Assembly: GCA_012034765.1 (NCBI GenBank)
Contig: JAAUOU010000009.1
Location: 1 to 64,000 of the forward strand
DNA from: Pleurocapsaceae cyanobacterium CSU_1_1
Lineage (GTDB): Bacteria > Cyanobacteriota > Cyanobacteriia > Cyanobacteriales > Xenococcaceae
Direction: 5' to 3'
Length of the DNA stretch: 64,000 bases
Each line of letters opens with the position of its first letter. The stretch's first letter is position 1. This document shows positions 36,801-46,882 of this stretch, piece after piece. The notes under the pieces are model-generated. The model searched no databases and had not been told where the DNA came from. It worked only from the letters and a program-made list of their open reading frames with translations. Position numbers and translations under genes: made by a program.

Positions 36801-37169
36801 GTCCAAAAAGGTTATGAATTAAATACGCCCTTGCAGACAGTAATTATCGAGCGATCGCAGCAAAAGAATCTAAATAATCAGCAATTACCCATCAGAAGCG
36901 AACTATTAAACTTATCTGCGGATAATTTAATTTTAATAGCGTTGCAGCTATCTAATAACCAAAACTTAATTGTGCGTTGCTATGAAGCTTTGGGAAAAGA
37001 AGCAAAGATCGAGCTTATAAGTGACGTAAATTTAGAGTTGGATTGTCAAATTGATTGTTTAGCTAGAGAACAGATTAAACATGAACAACATGAACAACTC
37101 AAGCAAATTAAACCGCATAAAATTAGTAGTTTTAAACTCAAAAAATATCTTCAAAGAAAATCAATCTAA
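33894..37169 (+). CDS. Alpha-mannosidase, glycoside hydrolase family 38
   Basis: At 1091 residues this is full length for GH38. The zinc site begins with GHAHLDMAWLWTTDETYEVA near residue 236, the nucleophile Asp is in WLPDSFGFTWQLPQIM near 350, followed by PGVGDHGGGPTRDMLEVA and FNQFHDILPGTSI, then beta-domains to the end. Such enzymes trim mannose from glycans, retaining configuration. It has no signal peptide, so it is cytoplasmic. It begins 13 bases after hxlR, but a common role is not evident. Confidence 0.92.
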   Translation: MLENSAVTIQEAIAKLRQLVQLEIQHSWRDLGNADNNLADVNLIKYPIATLNDKGYLVFPPGKEVKWLAQQIIIPQTLQGYPIAGLSLHLVLTWWAADAQIFINGELVQQGDLFDSSARILITDYAQPGREYLVAIRLVSPNHDIGALMRSHLIYEQVNTPQKIDPGLVADEITVLSKYLSEFKPADLDVLAAALDGFNWHNLQQADKFTEDLAQLRSHLLPLAQDIKQRRFNLLGHAHLDMAWLWTTDETYEVAERTFKSVLNLQQDFPALTFGHTSPALYEWIENNRPELFRLIQNAVRSNKWEILGGMWVEPETNLVCGESLIRQLIYGQQYYQEKFGEIAKVAWLPDSFGFTWQLPQIMQQCGIEYFVTGKLHWNDTTKFPHGCFWWESPDGTQLLTLMSPPNVTGVMDTNPLTMTNYAIDWEVQTGLQEIFWLPGVGDHGGGPTRDMLEVAAKWHNSPFFPQIDFVTATDYLKRISCVEGSKEKFPQNCPGTKGDKESTQKTQHQFPIWQDELYLELHRGCYTVHGEQKRYNRRCERLLYEAELWSTLATLLCEDRFDIRALFSNIKNIIEKEGFCQADTQQLIGIAWKKVLFNQFHDILPGTSIAEVFTEANRDWETAIALGESLLQHALDTIALNIKLPEAPEAEAIPIVVFNSLNWERSQVVTLEDHRFNHDNFVFWLWDDQGNKISTNSNQAGKLSFLAQNVPGVGYSLYWLCQASGSKSKSEFSNNYQLENNYLKVVVNPQTGDLNSIFDKLNEREILRSPGNKLEAFTDQGQYWDAWNIDPEYAQKQLSDTKLKSIEWLENSELRQVIRVVKQFNSSQFIQDYSLEKQANLLTIKNTVDWQETHVMVKVAFPLNLTSNYVTYEIPCSTIKRTTKPETAAEKAQWEVSALNWADLTDTQADYGVSLLNDCKYGYDAQPNQLRLTLLRAATWPDPQSDRGIHHFTYCIYPHQNSWQEANTVQKGYELNTPLQTVIIERSQQKNLNNQQLPIRSELLNLSADNLILIALQLSNNQNLIVRCYEALGKEAKIELISDVNLELDCQIDCLAREQIKHEQHEQLKQIKPHKISSFKLKKYLQRKSI

Positions 37170-37548
37170 GTTAAGCATCTAATCTAATAATTAACAATCA
37201 ATAATTAAAATTTTTATTAGGATACAGTTTAAAAGTATGAATCTTAATAGGTCTGTTGCATGAATAAAAGAACGCTCATTTTTTCTTTAATCTTGCTTAT
37301 TTTCCCTTTCGGACAAGTAGTTTACCATAATTCAGATAAAAACTCTTAAACCTACTCTGTGATTTTTACTAAAATTGCCTTAAACTTTACTATGTTATTG
37401 CAATGCAGTCCAATGATAATTTGTCGATCTTAGCCTATGTTTAGATTTATCCCTATCTGAGGACAAGTCACCAAAAGGTGTAAGAGACAGATTTATCCTG
37501 GAAATACCAAAATATAAATAACAGATAACTATTATCTAAAAAAGCTTC
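37170..37548. other. Intergenic region, 379 bp, with one tiny hydrophobic frame
   Basis: A 28-codon frame at 37260 (MNKRTLIFSLILLIFPFGQV...) resembles a bare signal peptide and may be a remnant. Otherwise nothing is recognisable. The promoter for the rfb operon must be here. Confidence 0.35.
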
Positions 37549-38093
37549 ATGGAAGTTATTCAAACCAAAATTCCCGATGTTTTAATTATTGAACCTCAAG
37601 TCTTCGGTGATGAGCGCGGTTTTTTCTGGAAAGCTTTAATGAAAAAACTTTTAGAGAGAAAACTGGGGTAACGGTTAATTTCGTCCAGGATAATCAATCT
37701 CGTTCGGCTCAAAATGTATTGCGGGGTTTACATTATCAAATCCAAAACCCTCAAGGAAAATTGGTGCGGGTGACGAGCGGTTCAGTATATGATGTGGCGC
37801 TAGATATTCGTAAGAGTTCACCAACTTTTGGACAATGGACGGGATGCCTTTTAAGTGAAACTAACTACAGACAACTCTGGGTTCCTCCTGGTTTTGCTCA
37901 CGGGTTTGTGGTTTTATCAGAAATAGCAGACTTTTTATATAAGACAACTGATTATTACTCACCAGAACATGAACGTTCTATTTTGTGGAACGATCCCGCC
38001 CTTGATATAGATTGGAAAATCGTGGGTGAACCAGTGCTATCGGCAAAAGATCGCTCTGGCTTACCTTTAGAAAAAGCTGAGGTGTTTGCATGA
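37549..38093 (+). CDS. rfbC: dTDP-4-dehydrorhamnose 3,5-epimerase RfbC, frameshifted
   Basis: RfbC epimerises dTDP-4-keto-6-deoxyglucose in dTDP-L-rhamnose synthesis. The start reads MEVIQTKIPDVLIIEPQVFG and DERGFF, then the frame is lost. One base later the family sequence resumes: FNEKTFREKTGVTVNFVQDN, VLRGLHYQIQ (catalytic His), LVRVTSGSVYDVALDIR, FAHGFVVLSE. Adding a T at 37627 gives GFFLESFNEKTF, as in homologues. The rfbD ATG overlaps the stop. The repaired protein is about 181 residues, normal. Confidence 0.85.
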
Positions 38094-38983
38094 ACAAAAT
38101 ATTGTTAATTGGCATCACAGGACAGATAGGAAAAGAACTACAAAAGACTCTACCTACTATCGGCGAAGTGATTGGTGTTGGTCGTCAATCACTAGATTTA
38201 AGCCAACCTGAACAAATTCAGGAGCGAATCGCCGAAATTAAGCCTGATGTGATTGTTAATGCTGCTGCCTATACTGCCGTAGATAAATCGGAAAGTGAAT
38301 CTGATCTGGCTAGGGCAATTAATGCCACAGCACCCAAAGCGATCGCTCTTGCAGCTCAAAATGTTGGTGCAAAAGTACTGCATATTTCCACCGACTATGT
38401 GTTTAATGGACAAAACCATACTCCTTATCAAGAGTGCGATCGCACCGATCCCTTGGGAGTATACGGTAAGTCTAAACTACTAGGAGAAATTGGGGTGAGA
38501 GAAAATTGCGATCGCCATTTAATTTTGCGTACTGCTTGGGTATATGGTTCAAGGGGTCATGGTAATTTTGTCAAAACCATGCTGCGGTTGGGTGCAGAAC
38601 GAACGGAGTTAAAGGTAGTTGCCGATCAGATTGGTAGTCCTAGTTGGTCTTATGATATTGCAATCGCAATTACTCAGTTACTAGACAAGTCTTTGGCTGA
38701 TGAGAGTATCAACGGGATATATCACTTTACTAATAGTGGTGTTGCTAGCTGGTACGATTTAGCCCTAGCAACTTTTGACGAAGCTAAACAACTAGGTTTT
38801 CCTTTAAAAGTTGAACAGGTTGTACCCATCACTACTGCTGAGTTTCCTACTCCCACTCAACGCCCAGCCTATTCCGTCTTAGCTAAAACTAAAATCACCC
38901 AAACACTAGGAATTCATCCTCCCTACTGGCGAGATTCTCTAATCAAGATGTTAACCGAATGGCAGTCTTTAGCTAATAGCTAA
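38090..38983 (+). CDS. rfbD: dTDP-4-dehydrorhamnose reductase RfbD
   Basis: This 297-residue protein makes dTDP-L-rhamnose using NAD(P)H. It has the Rossmann LLIGITGQIGKELQKTL, NAAAYTAVDKSE, ISTDYVFNG, YGKSKLLGE with the YxxxK pair, and a C-terminal RPAYSVLAKTK. It overlaps rfbC by four bases (ATGA) and ends about 50 bases before rfbA. Confidence 0.93.
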   Translation: MNKILLIGITGQIGKELQKTLPTIGEVIGVGRQSLDLSQPEQIQERIAEIKPDVIVNAAAYTAVDKSESESDLARAINATAPKAIALAAQNVGAKVLHISTDYVFNGQNHTPYQECDRTDPLGVYGKSKLLGEIGVRENCDRHLILRTAWVYGSRGHGNFVKTMLRLGAERTELKVVADQIGSPSWSYDIAIAITQLLDKSLADESINGIYHFTNSGVASWYDLALATFDEAKQLGFPLKVEQVVPITTAEFPTPTQRPAYSVLAKTKITQTLGIHPPYWRDSLIKMLTEWQSLANS

Positions 38984-39035
38984 TAGCTAAAACAGTCTCA
39001 ACCTAAACGAAGCTAGCCAATTACAAGTATTAAAA

Positions 39036-40109
39036 ATGAAAGCAATTATTCTATCTGGGGGAAAAGGTACGAGATTACGTCCCCTGACTTATACAGGTGC
39101 AAAACAGTTAGTTCCCGTCGCCAATAAACCGATCCTTTGGTATGGCATCGAGTCGATCGTTGCCGCAGGAATTAGCGAAATCGGCATTATTATTAGTCCT
39201 GAAACGGGGGGGGAAGTACAGAACAAAACAGGAAATGGCGATCGCTTTGGGGCAAACATTACCTACATTCGTCAAGATGAGCCTTTAGGACTGGCACATG
39301 CAGTTAAGGTGGCGCAACCCTTTTTAGGGGATTCTCCTTTTGTGATGTATTTAGGAGATAACCTAGTTCAGAGTGAACTCGATTTATTTATTGATAAGTT
39401 TAAAGCGCAACATTTAGATGCTCTAACCTTACTGTGTGAAGTAGAAAACCCCAGTGCCTTTGGGGTGGCGCGGGTAGATGAAGGTGGCAAAGTTTTAGAA
39501 TTAATTGAAAAACCGCAAAATCCGCCGTCTAATTTAGCTTTAGTGGGAGTTTATCTATTCTCGCCCAAGATTCATCAGGCGATCGCCAATATCCAGCCGT
39601 CTCCTAGAGGAGAGTTAGAAATCACCGATGCGATCCAGTATTTAATCGATCAACAAGAGGCAGTAGCTTCCCACAGATTACAAGGATGGTGGCTCGATAC
39701 AGGGAAAAAAGACGACCTGTTAGCAGCCAATCAGATTATTCTCGATACTTGTCTAGAATCTACCCATGAAGGAGCGATCGATGATCAGAGTAAAATTAGT
39801 GGTCGAGTACATGTCGGGCAAAACTCTCAGATCATCAATTCAATGATTCGTGGACCCGTTACTATTGGTAAAAACTGCAAGATTCAAAACTGTTTTATCG
39901 GTCCTTATAGCAGCATTGCCGATAACACCACCCTAATCGACATTGATATTGAGCATAGCGTCGTGCTTCAAGGAGCAACCTTAGAAGGAATTAGTTCTCG
40001 GATTGTCGATAGTCTGATTGGCGAAAGAGCGCACCTGAAGGTTGCACCTCAACGCCCAAAAGCATTGCGGTTTATGATTGGTGACGATTCCCAAATAGAA
40101 TTAACCTAA
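39036..40109 (+). CDS. rfbA: Glucose-1-phosphate thymidylyltransferase, long form
   Basis: RfbA makes dTDP-glucose. The N-terminal nucleotidyltransferase has LSGGKGTRLRPLTYTGAKQL, VPVANKPILWYGIESI and a G-D-N metal site in MYLGDNLVQSE. After residue 240 a left-handed beta-helix (SKISGRVHVGQNSQIINSMI, GPVTIGKNCKIQNCF) is present, so it is the longer StrD-like type with 357 residues, not the 290-residue enterobacterial type. Named by its rfb context; that form also serves other dTDP-sugars. Confidence 0.88.
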   Translation: MKAIILSGGKGTRLRPLTYTGAKQLVPVANKPILWYGIESIVAAGISEIGIIISPETGGEVQNKTGNGDRFGANITYIRQDEPLGLAHAVKVAQPFLGDSPFVMYLGDNLVQSELDLFIDKFKAQHLDALTLLCEVENPSAFGVARVDEGGKVLELIEKPQNPPSNLALVGVYLFSPKIHQAIANIQPSPRGELEITDAIQYLIDQQEAVASHRLQGWWLDTGKKDDLLAANQIILDTCLESTHEGAIDDQSKISGRVHVGQNSQIINSMIRGPVTIGKNCKIQNCFIGPYSSIADNTTLIDIDIEHSVVLQGATLEGISSRIVDSLIGERAHLKVAPQRPKALRFMIGDDSQIELT

Positions 40110-40198
40110 TACACCTGATGTGAATTAGCTTGTGGTCAAATCAGCTAAAAACGATATTAGTATCAATTCATGCTTCAAATCAGCAAAGCCTAAAATAT

Positions 40199-41281
40199 AT
40201 GCAGCAAAATAATCATAAAATACCCCGAAATCTTTTAATTACAGGAGGTGCAGGGTTTATTGGTTCTAACTTTGTTTATCATTGGAGTAAAAGTTATCCC
40301 AACGATCGCATTGTGGTCTTAGATGCTTTGACCTATGCAGGAAATAGAAGCACCCTGGCTAGTTTAGAAAATAATCCTCAGTTTAAATTTGTTCAAGGAG
40401 ATATCTGCGATCGCACTTTGATCGATAATCTTTTAGAATCAGAAAATATTGATACCGTCGCGCACTTTGCTGCTGAGTCTCATGTCGACCGTTCCATCTT
40501 AGGGCCTGGGGCATTTGTGCAGACTAATGTGGTGGGAACTTTTACCCTCTTAGAAGCCTTTCGCCAACGCTGGAATCAAAGAGAACAACCCCAAAGCGAT
40601 CGCTTTCTGCACGTTTCCACCGATGAAGTTTATGGCAGCCTAGAAGCAGACGATCCCGCCTTTACCGAAACTACGCCCTATACTCCCAATAGTCCTTATT
40701 CCGCCTCCAAAGCGGGAAGCGATCATCTAGCGCGGGCATATTTCCATACTTACGGTATGCCTACCATAATTACCAACTGTTCCAATAATTATGGCCCGTT
40801 CCATTTTCCTGAAAAGTTAATTCCTTTGACCTGTATTAATATCCTGTTAGGAAAACCTCTACCCGTATACGGTGATGGACAAAACATTCGGGACTGGCTC
40901 TATGTCGAAGATCACTGTCGGGCATTAGACGTGGTGATTCATCGTGGTACGCCAGGAGAAACGTATAACGTAGGGGGAAATAACGAGGTAAAAAACCTCG
41001 ATCTAGTGCAACAACTGTGTGAATTGATGGATGAACTAGCGCCAAATCTCCCTGTACGCCCCTCAAAAAACCTGATTACCTTTGTAAAAGACCGCGCAGG
41101 ACACGATCGCCGTTATGCGATCGACGCTAGTAAAATCAAGCGAGAATTAGGCTGGAGTCCCCAAGAAACAGTCGAGGGCGGTTTACGACGCACTGTAGAA
41201 TGGTATTTAGCTAACCAAGATTGGTGGCAGCCTTTACTTAGTGATGAGTATAAAAATTACTACGACCAAGTGTATGCCTAA
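40199..41281 (+). CDS. rfbB: dTDP-glucose 4,6-dehydratase RfbB
   Basis: RfbB converts dTDP-glucose to the 4-keto-6-deoxy sugar. It has the NAD fingerprint [56 protein letters not shown] (catalytic Tyr-Lys) and [21 protein letters not shown] 40199 ([17 protein letters not shown]) is a better start than the TTG at 40130. Together with rfbC, rfbD and rfbA it completes the rhamnose donor pathway. Confidence 0.94.
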   Translation: MQQNNHKIPRNLLITGGAGFIGSNFVYHWSKSYPNDRIVVLDALTYAGNRSTLASLENNPQFKFVQGDICDRTLIDNLLESENIDTVAHFAAESHVDRSILGPGAFVQTNVVGTFTLLEAFRQRWNQREQPQSDRFLHVSTDEVYGSLEADDPAFTETTPYTPNSPYSASKAGSDHLARAYFHTYGMPTIITNCSNNYGPFHFPEKLIPLTCINILLGKPLPVYGDGQNIRDWLYVEDHCRALDVVIHRGTPGETYNVGGNNEVKNLDLVQQLCELMDELAPNLPVRPSKNLITFVKDRAGHDRRYAIDASKIKRELGWSPQETVEGGLRRTVEWYLANQDWWQPLLSDEYKNYYDQVYA

Positions 41282-41337
41282 ATAGCTATGATGCGAAGGA
41301 CGGACGTGCCTTAGCTTCGCGTCGTCCGTGATAGACA

Positions 41338-41419
41338 CCTTCGGACGATGCGAAGCGAGTGTGACCGAAGGGAATCCTTTAGGGCTTTAGTATAAGATTC
41401 GCGTCGGATGAGGATTCCC
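41338..41419 (+). repeat. Palindromic repeat element after rfbB
   Basis: CCTTCGG (41338-41344) pairs with CCGAAGG (41365-41371), and GGGAATCC (41370-41377) with GGATTCCC (41412-41419). The segment upstream (41290-41330) also has ACGGACG/CGTCCGT arms. The second hairpin contains the dispersed repeat copy at 41372-41396. The GC content is higher than the flanks. It resembles the small palindromic repeats common in large cyanobacterial genomes. The 41282-41621 gap has no gene. Confidence 0.7.
41372..41396 (+). repeat. Dispersed repeat, copy B
   Basis: It begins GAATCCTTTAGGGCTTTAGT and matches copy A (8402-8426, minus strand) at 24 of 25 positions. It lies inside the palindromic element, between its GGGAATCC/GGATTCCC arms. 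Confidence 0.75.
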
Positions 41420-41621
41420 AAGATTGCTCTTTGAGCTTCCTCTTTTTACGACTTTATGAAAATGGTAAGGTTTCAAAAAGCCTAATTTCTGTGGCTTTGA
41501 GCAATTTACTACAGAATATCAGTCAAAAAACAATTAATTAAAGTGGTCAATTAGCTAATTCAATGTTAAGTTCTGCGATTAGTTGCACCCATAAGTTAAT
41601 TTTTTTTCACCTGATTTGAAA

Positions 41622-44600
41622 ATGCTCCAAGTCGACGAGGCTCAAGCTTGTTTAGAACAAGCACAACAATACTGGCAGTCTAAGCAATGGCAGAAGACTA
41701 TTCAAACCTGCGCTCAAGCTCTTGTTTTAAATCAACATTCCCCTCTAGCTCATAAGCTGATGGAGATGCTCTGCAACGAACTAATCAAGCAAAAGAAGCG
41801 ATTGGCTATTATGAAGAAGCGATTAAGCTTCAGCCTAATTTTGTGGAAGTTTATGCCAACTTGGGAACTCTCTACGTCCATCAACAAAATTATCAGCTAG
41901 GGATCAACTATTATCAACAGGCGCTTAAGATCGACCCTAATTTAACTGCGGTTAAGAAGCATTTGGCTAGAGCCAGATTGCTATCACAGCAACACATTTC
42001 TCAAAATGACCAAATTTCGCCCCAAGTTAATTTAATAGATACTTATTTGGAACAGGGGCGGAATTTACAACAGCAGGGAGAATTTAAAGCCGCTTTAGAA
42101 CAATATTTGACAGCAGCCAAACTTAAACCCCAGCGGGTCGAAACCTACAAAGAAATTCTAAAGCTCTGTGAAAGCTTGGGATTATGGTCGGAGGCAGCTA
42201 AATACTGTCGTCTTATTTTAAAGTTGACCAACGGTAGTAATAATATTCAAGCAGTAGATCGGCGATCGCTAAATTCTCCACAAGCTTTAGATTTAAGTGC
42301 GATTCCTGTTAAAAAAGCTGCTTGTGACTCACCGCAGTCTAATGAATTATTACAGGGTAAAAGTTTTGCCAGTCAAGGTCAGCACCAGTCGGCTATTGCC
42401 TGCTATCGTCGAGCAATTAAGCAACAGCCTAAGTTAATTGAGGCTTATCTGGCTTTGAGCGAGTTATTAATCCAATCGGGTCAGCTAAAAGCGGCAATTT
42501 CCTGCTATTTATTAGGTTTAAAACAGCAACAGCATCCTCAACTATATTTTGCCTTGGGTAATATTTATCAAGGGATACAGCAGTGGTCACGGGCTGTCTT
42601 ATGCTATCAAAAAACAGTTCAATATGATCCTCAGCATGTCCAAGCCTATCATGAATTAGGAGAAGTACTCAGCCAGCAAAAACAATGGTCAGATGCGGTT
42701 AAGGCTTATAGTCAGGCGATCGCCAAAAAACTAAAGTTTCTTGGTCATACAATAATCTTGGCTATGCTTTGATCCAATTAGCTAGATGGTCAGAAGCGAT
42801 TCCTGCATATCGACAGGCAATTAAACTCAATCCTGATTTTCCCTGGTCGTATTATAATTTGGCTGAAGCCTATGGCAAGTTAGGTCGATGGGGGGAAGCG
42901 ATTCCTGCATACCAACAGGCAGTTGAACTTCAAGGGGATTTGCCCCAAGTACAGCAAAAGTTAGGGGAGGCTATATATCGTCGTAGTGAGCAGGATCGTC
43001 AGCAAGCCTTAGATTATTTTCTACTAGCTATCAAACAAGATCCCCATAATCCTGATGTTTATCATCAAGCTTTGGCGATCGATAATCGCAATGTAGCTTT
43101 ATATCTTAAGTTAGGAGATATTTTGGCAGAGTCGGGTAAACCAGATCAGGCTCTAGTTACTTATCAAATGGCACTTCAGGTACAGCCTAAGAATATCGAT
43201 GTTTTGAGCAGAATTCAGCAATATCAGGGAAATTATGCTCTATCTAAAGCAGTTACGCCCATCATTCCCGACCCAATCGACTGTGTTGCCTTTGCTGCTG
43301 AGTTACAGCAATTTTTACCTCACAGCAAGACTCCAGAAGTGTCGATTATTATTCCTGTTTATAATCAGTTAGATTACACTCTTAGATGTCTTAAGGCGAT
43401 CGCTGCCAACTTTGATCGCTCTATTCCTGTCGAAATTATTGTGGTTAACGACTGTTCGACGGATCAAACTGAGGCAATCATTTCATCTCTGAAGGGCGTT
43501 AATTTAATCAATCAACCATCCAACCAAGGCTTTATTTGTGCCTGTAATCAGGGGGCAGCGATCGCTAAAGGTAAATATCTTTATTTTCTCAACAACGATA
43601 CGCAGATTAGGGCGAACTGTATTGCCAGTTTGGTTCAAGTTTTGGCGGAAAACGATTCAGTTGGGGCGGTAGGTTCTAAGTTGATTTATCCTCAAGGAAT
43701 TCTTCAGGAAGCGGGAGGAATTGTCTGGCAAGATGCTTCAGGCTGGAACTATGGCAGACAGGGAAATTCTTATGCCCCTGAATATAATTATTTGCGCCCT
43801 GTAGACTATTGTTCAGGTGCAAGTTTAATGGTTAAACAAGAGGTTTTTGAGCGCTTGGCAGGTTTTGAAACCAAGTTTGCCCCCGCCTATTATGAAGATA
43901 CCGATCTGTGTTTTGCAATTCGCCACCAGTTAGGTATGAAGGTGATGTATCAACCGAAGTCTGAAGTAATTCATTATGAGGGGATTAGTTCGGGAACTTC
44001 AATTACTAGCGGAACTAAAAAACATCAGGCAGTTAATGCCATTAAGTTTAAGCAGAAGTGGCAAGCTAATTTAAGCCAGGATCATTATTTATTTAGTACG
44101 GAAACAGATCATGTTGCTCTAGCTGCCAGAAAGCATCTTGGCTACCAGACTATCTTGGTGATTGATAGTTATATGCCTAGCTACGATCGCGAATCTGGTT
44201 CCCGCAGGTTATTTGAACTGTTGAAAATTTTGAAGGAGTTAAACTATCACGTTATCTTTGCTGCGGATAACGGATTTAAGGAAGAACCTTATACTTCTAT
44301 TTTACAGAATTTACAAATTGAGGTTTTATATACTCAATCAGGCTACGGTACGGGGATTCAAGAGCAAATTGAGTCTCGCCTGAATTTAATTGATCTAGCC
44401 TGGATTTGTCGTCCTGAACTGAATCAAAAATATGCTGCGCTCATCCGCCAGAAATCCTCAATCAAGCTGATTTACGATACGATCGATCTCCATTATTTAA
44501 GACTAAAAAGAGCCTGGGAAATTAATCCAACTCACTGCACTAAAGAACAATGGGTTGAAATGCAGGGACAAGAATTAAAGATGGCTCATTTGGCAGATCT

Positions 44601-45243
44601 AACCATTACCGTCACAGCAACAGAACAAAATATCCTCGAAATGCAAGGTGTAGATAAAGTTGCAGTGATCCCGAATATTCATCTTGCCTATGATGGCGAT
44701 CTTGCCGATTTTGACAGCCGTGAAGGAATTTTATTTATCGGTAGCTACAATCATCTGCCTAATGTGGATGCGGTGCTATGGCTTTGCCAAGAAATCATGC
44801 CTCTGGTATGGAAAATTAACCCTGAGATTAAAGTAACTTTGCTGGGTAATAACCCTAGCGCTGAAGTTTTGGCTTTAGAAAGCGATCGCATTATCGTCAC
44901 GGGCTATATTGATGATGTTAGTCCTTATTTTTTGACTCATAAACTGTCTGTCTCTCCTCTCAGATATGGTGCAGGGATGAAGGGTAAAATCGGTCAAAGT
45001 TTGGAATATAGTTTGCCCGCAGTTTCTACTCAAATTGGCACAGAAGGAATGAATCTTGTTCCCGAAAAACATATTTTAGAAGCAGATAATTCTCTTAACT
45101 TTGCCCAGCAAATTCTCCGTCTTTATACAGATAAATCTCTTTGGAATTTAATCTCTAGCAATTCTCATCAAGCGATCGCTCCTTATACTCCTAATCTAAT
45201 TAAGGAAAAGTTAAGGCAAATATTGGAATTTTCTCCAACCTAA
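41622..45243 (+). CDS. TPR - GT2 - GT4 multidomain glycosyltransferase, two frameshifts
   Basis: The three frames 41622-41900, 41843-42772 and 42769-45243 are one gene of about 1207 codons. It begins with some fourteen TPR units, for example EEAIKLQPNFVEVYANLGTL and GYALIQLARWSEAIPAYRQA. Then comes a GT2 domain, VSIIIPVYNQLDYTLRCLKA with VVNDCSTDQTEA and FLNNDTQI, and finally a GT-B/GT4-like domain (FIGSYNHLPNVDAVLWL, YGAGMKGKIGQSLEYSLPA). Joins: at 41762-41763 G2 should be G3 (LMGDALQRTN); near 42731 one C is missing after AKK (KKPKVSWSYNNLGYAL). It probably adds two kinds of sugar to a surface glycan. Confidence 0.78.
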
Positions 45244-45591
45244 AAAGTATCAGCGGATAAATTAGCCAACTGTGTTTTATTTATCCGTTAATACTATTAA
45301 ATATATTCAATTAGTCTTTCATGAGCAAATGCTAACAATTGACAGTTGTACTTAAGAGAAAACATTGATTTATCCGTAATTACACTAATGTTTTTTATAT
45401 TTAAATAATGCTATTTTTATGTAGAAATTAACTAGTAAATAATATGTATTGATTAAAGATAATTAAGCGAAATTGTCAATTCAAAAAAACACCTAGTTTA
45501 TTTTTAGCTAATGCTAAAATAATTTTTCTCAAAATAGTTTTCGCCAAAATTCACTGTTGATTTATTCACTTGTGTACCATAATTTACTTCG
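45244..45591. other. AT-rich intergenic region, 348 bp, no gene seen
   Basis: No reading frame or RNA structure stands out. It probably holds the promoter of the downstream genes starting at 45592. Confidence 0.45.
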
Positions 45592-46878
45592 ATGACTACT
45601 AAAACGCAAAACCAAAATATTGAGAATCAAATTGAAGAGCTACACACTCAAGCGGTCAATAAGCACAAGCAAAATCACCTAGGAGATGCGCTTAATCTCT
45701 ATTTACAGTCGATCGAGCTAAATGAATTACAGTCAGAGTGGATTTATGCTAATGCGATTACAGTATCAGCCCAAATAGGTAATTATGATACGGCTCATAA
45801 TTTAACTACAAAAGCCAATCGAATCTATACTAATTCAGCAGAAATTGCCCGAGCATCTGGGATCTTTTTTCACAAAATAAATCATCTAGACAAAGCGATC
45901 GCCTCTTATCAAAAGTCGATTAATTTAGATTCAAATCAGCCAGAATGGGTTTACGCCAAGTTAATTGATTTGTTAATTCAATCTAAGCTTTATGACCACG
46001 CGATCGAGGTTAAAAAGACTGCCACTCAGCATTTTCCTCAATCTAAAATCATTAACCAACAGCTAGAACAAAAGATTCATCAAAGTAGTTATGCTTTTAA
46101 TCAAACACAAAAATATAGCTATACCGCAGAAGAGAAACAACAGTTACTAAGTTCTCAAGCTAGAGAAACTCCTCAAGATATTGAACATTGTGTAGATCTA
46201 ACTATTAGTGAATTAAGACGTAAATTAACTGATTCTGCTATTGTCGAACGATATTCAATCCTTTTAAATCAGTTGTTATGTCATATTAATGAGGGAAAAA
46301 AAGAAATGGATGTTGATGCCTTAGTGCAATGTTTAGCAGAAATAAAAACTGATATTCACTATTTAAAAACAAAGGTACTTAACCCTTGTGGTGATACTGT
46401 AGATCCACAAGCACAACACAATGTTGAATTAGAAAAAATTATTGGTTTAAATAAATCAATATTGATTAAATGCGAACTAAAAGAACGCATTGTGGGTTCT
46501 GGTTGGTATGATCCTGAAGAACATGGGCGTTGGAGTGGACCAGGAACAGTTTCATCAATAGTTCTACCTTACCCAGTAACTGGAAAATATCAGTTTGAAA
46601 TGATTATTCGAGCCGAATCAAAGCTCAATCTATTACAAACATTAAAAATTAATATTAACGATGAGATGCTAGAAACATCTATAATTCAAAGAAAAAATAG
46701 TTCTTTTCCCGCAGTTGTCAGAGGAGAAATTATTATTCCTCAAGAAAAAACTCAATCTTTTCTAGCTGTTGATTTAATCATAGATGAAACTGTAGTTCCT
46801 CAAAAATTTGATTCTAGATCGATTGGATTATTGGTTGAAAGAGTTAGTTTGATTCCTAGTTATACAGGTACAAATTAG
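45592..46878 (+). CDS. TPR protein with C-terminal beta domain, unknown
   Basis: This 428-residue protein has TPR units over residues 10-160 (HLGDALNLYLQSIELNELQS, LDKAIASYQKSINLDSNQPE), a helical linker with TEEEK-like charged stretches, and a C-terminal 130-residue domain opening with IVGSGWYDPEEHGRWSGPGT and rich in beta strands. This last block resembles the carbohydrate-binding-like domains appended to cyanobacterial glycosyltransferases. It is followed four bases later by a GT4 gene, so a glycan role is likely. No enzyme motif seen. Confidence 0.65.
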   Translation: MTTKTQNQNIENQIEELHTQAVNKHKQNHLGDALNLYLQSIELNELQSEWIYANAITVSAQIGNYDTAHNLTTKANRIYTNSAEIARASGIFFHKINHLDKAIASYQKSINLDSNQPEWVYAKLIDLLIQSKLYDHAIEVKKTATQHFPQSKIINQQLEQKIHQSSYAFNQTQKYSYTAEEKQQLLSSQARETPQDIEHCVDLTISELRRKLTDSAIVERYSILLNQLLCHINEGKKEMDVDALVQCLAEIKTDIHYLKTKVLNPCGDTVDPQAQHNVELEKIIGLNKSILIKCELKERIVGSGWYDPEEHGRWSGPGTVSSIVLPYPVTGKYQFEMIIRAESKLNLLQTLKININDEMLETSIIQRKNSSFPAVVRGEIIIPQEKTQSFLAVDLIIDETVVPQKFDSRSIGLLVERVSLIPSYTGTN

Positions 46879-46882
46879 TAAG

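Noticed and set aside
37260-37349. 28-codon hydrophobic frame resembling a lone signal peptide
   Set aside because: Too short to support as a gene; noted as a possible remnant only.
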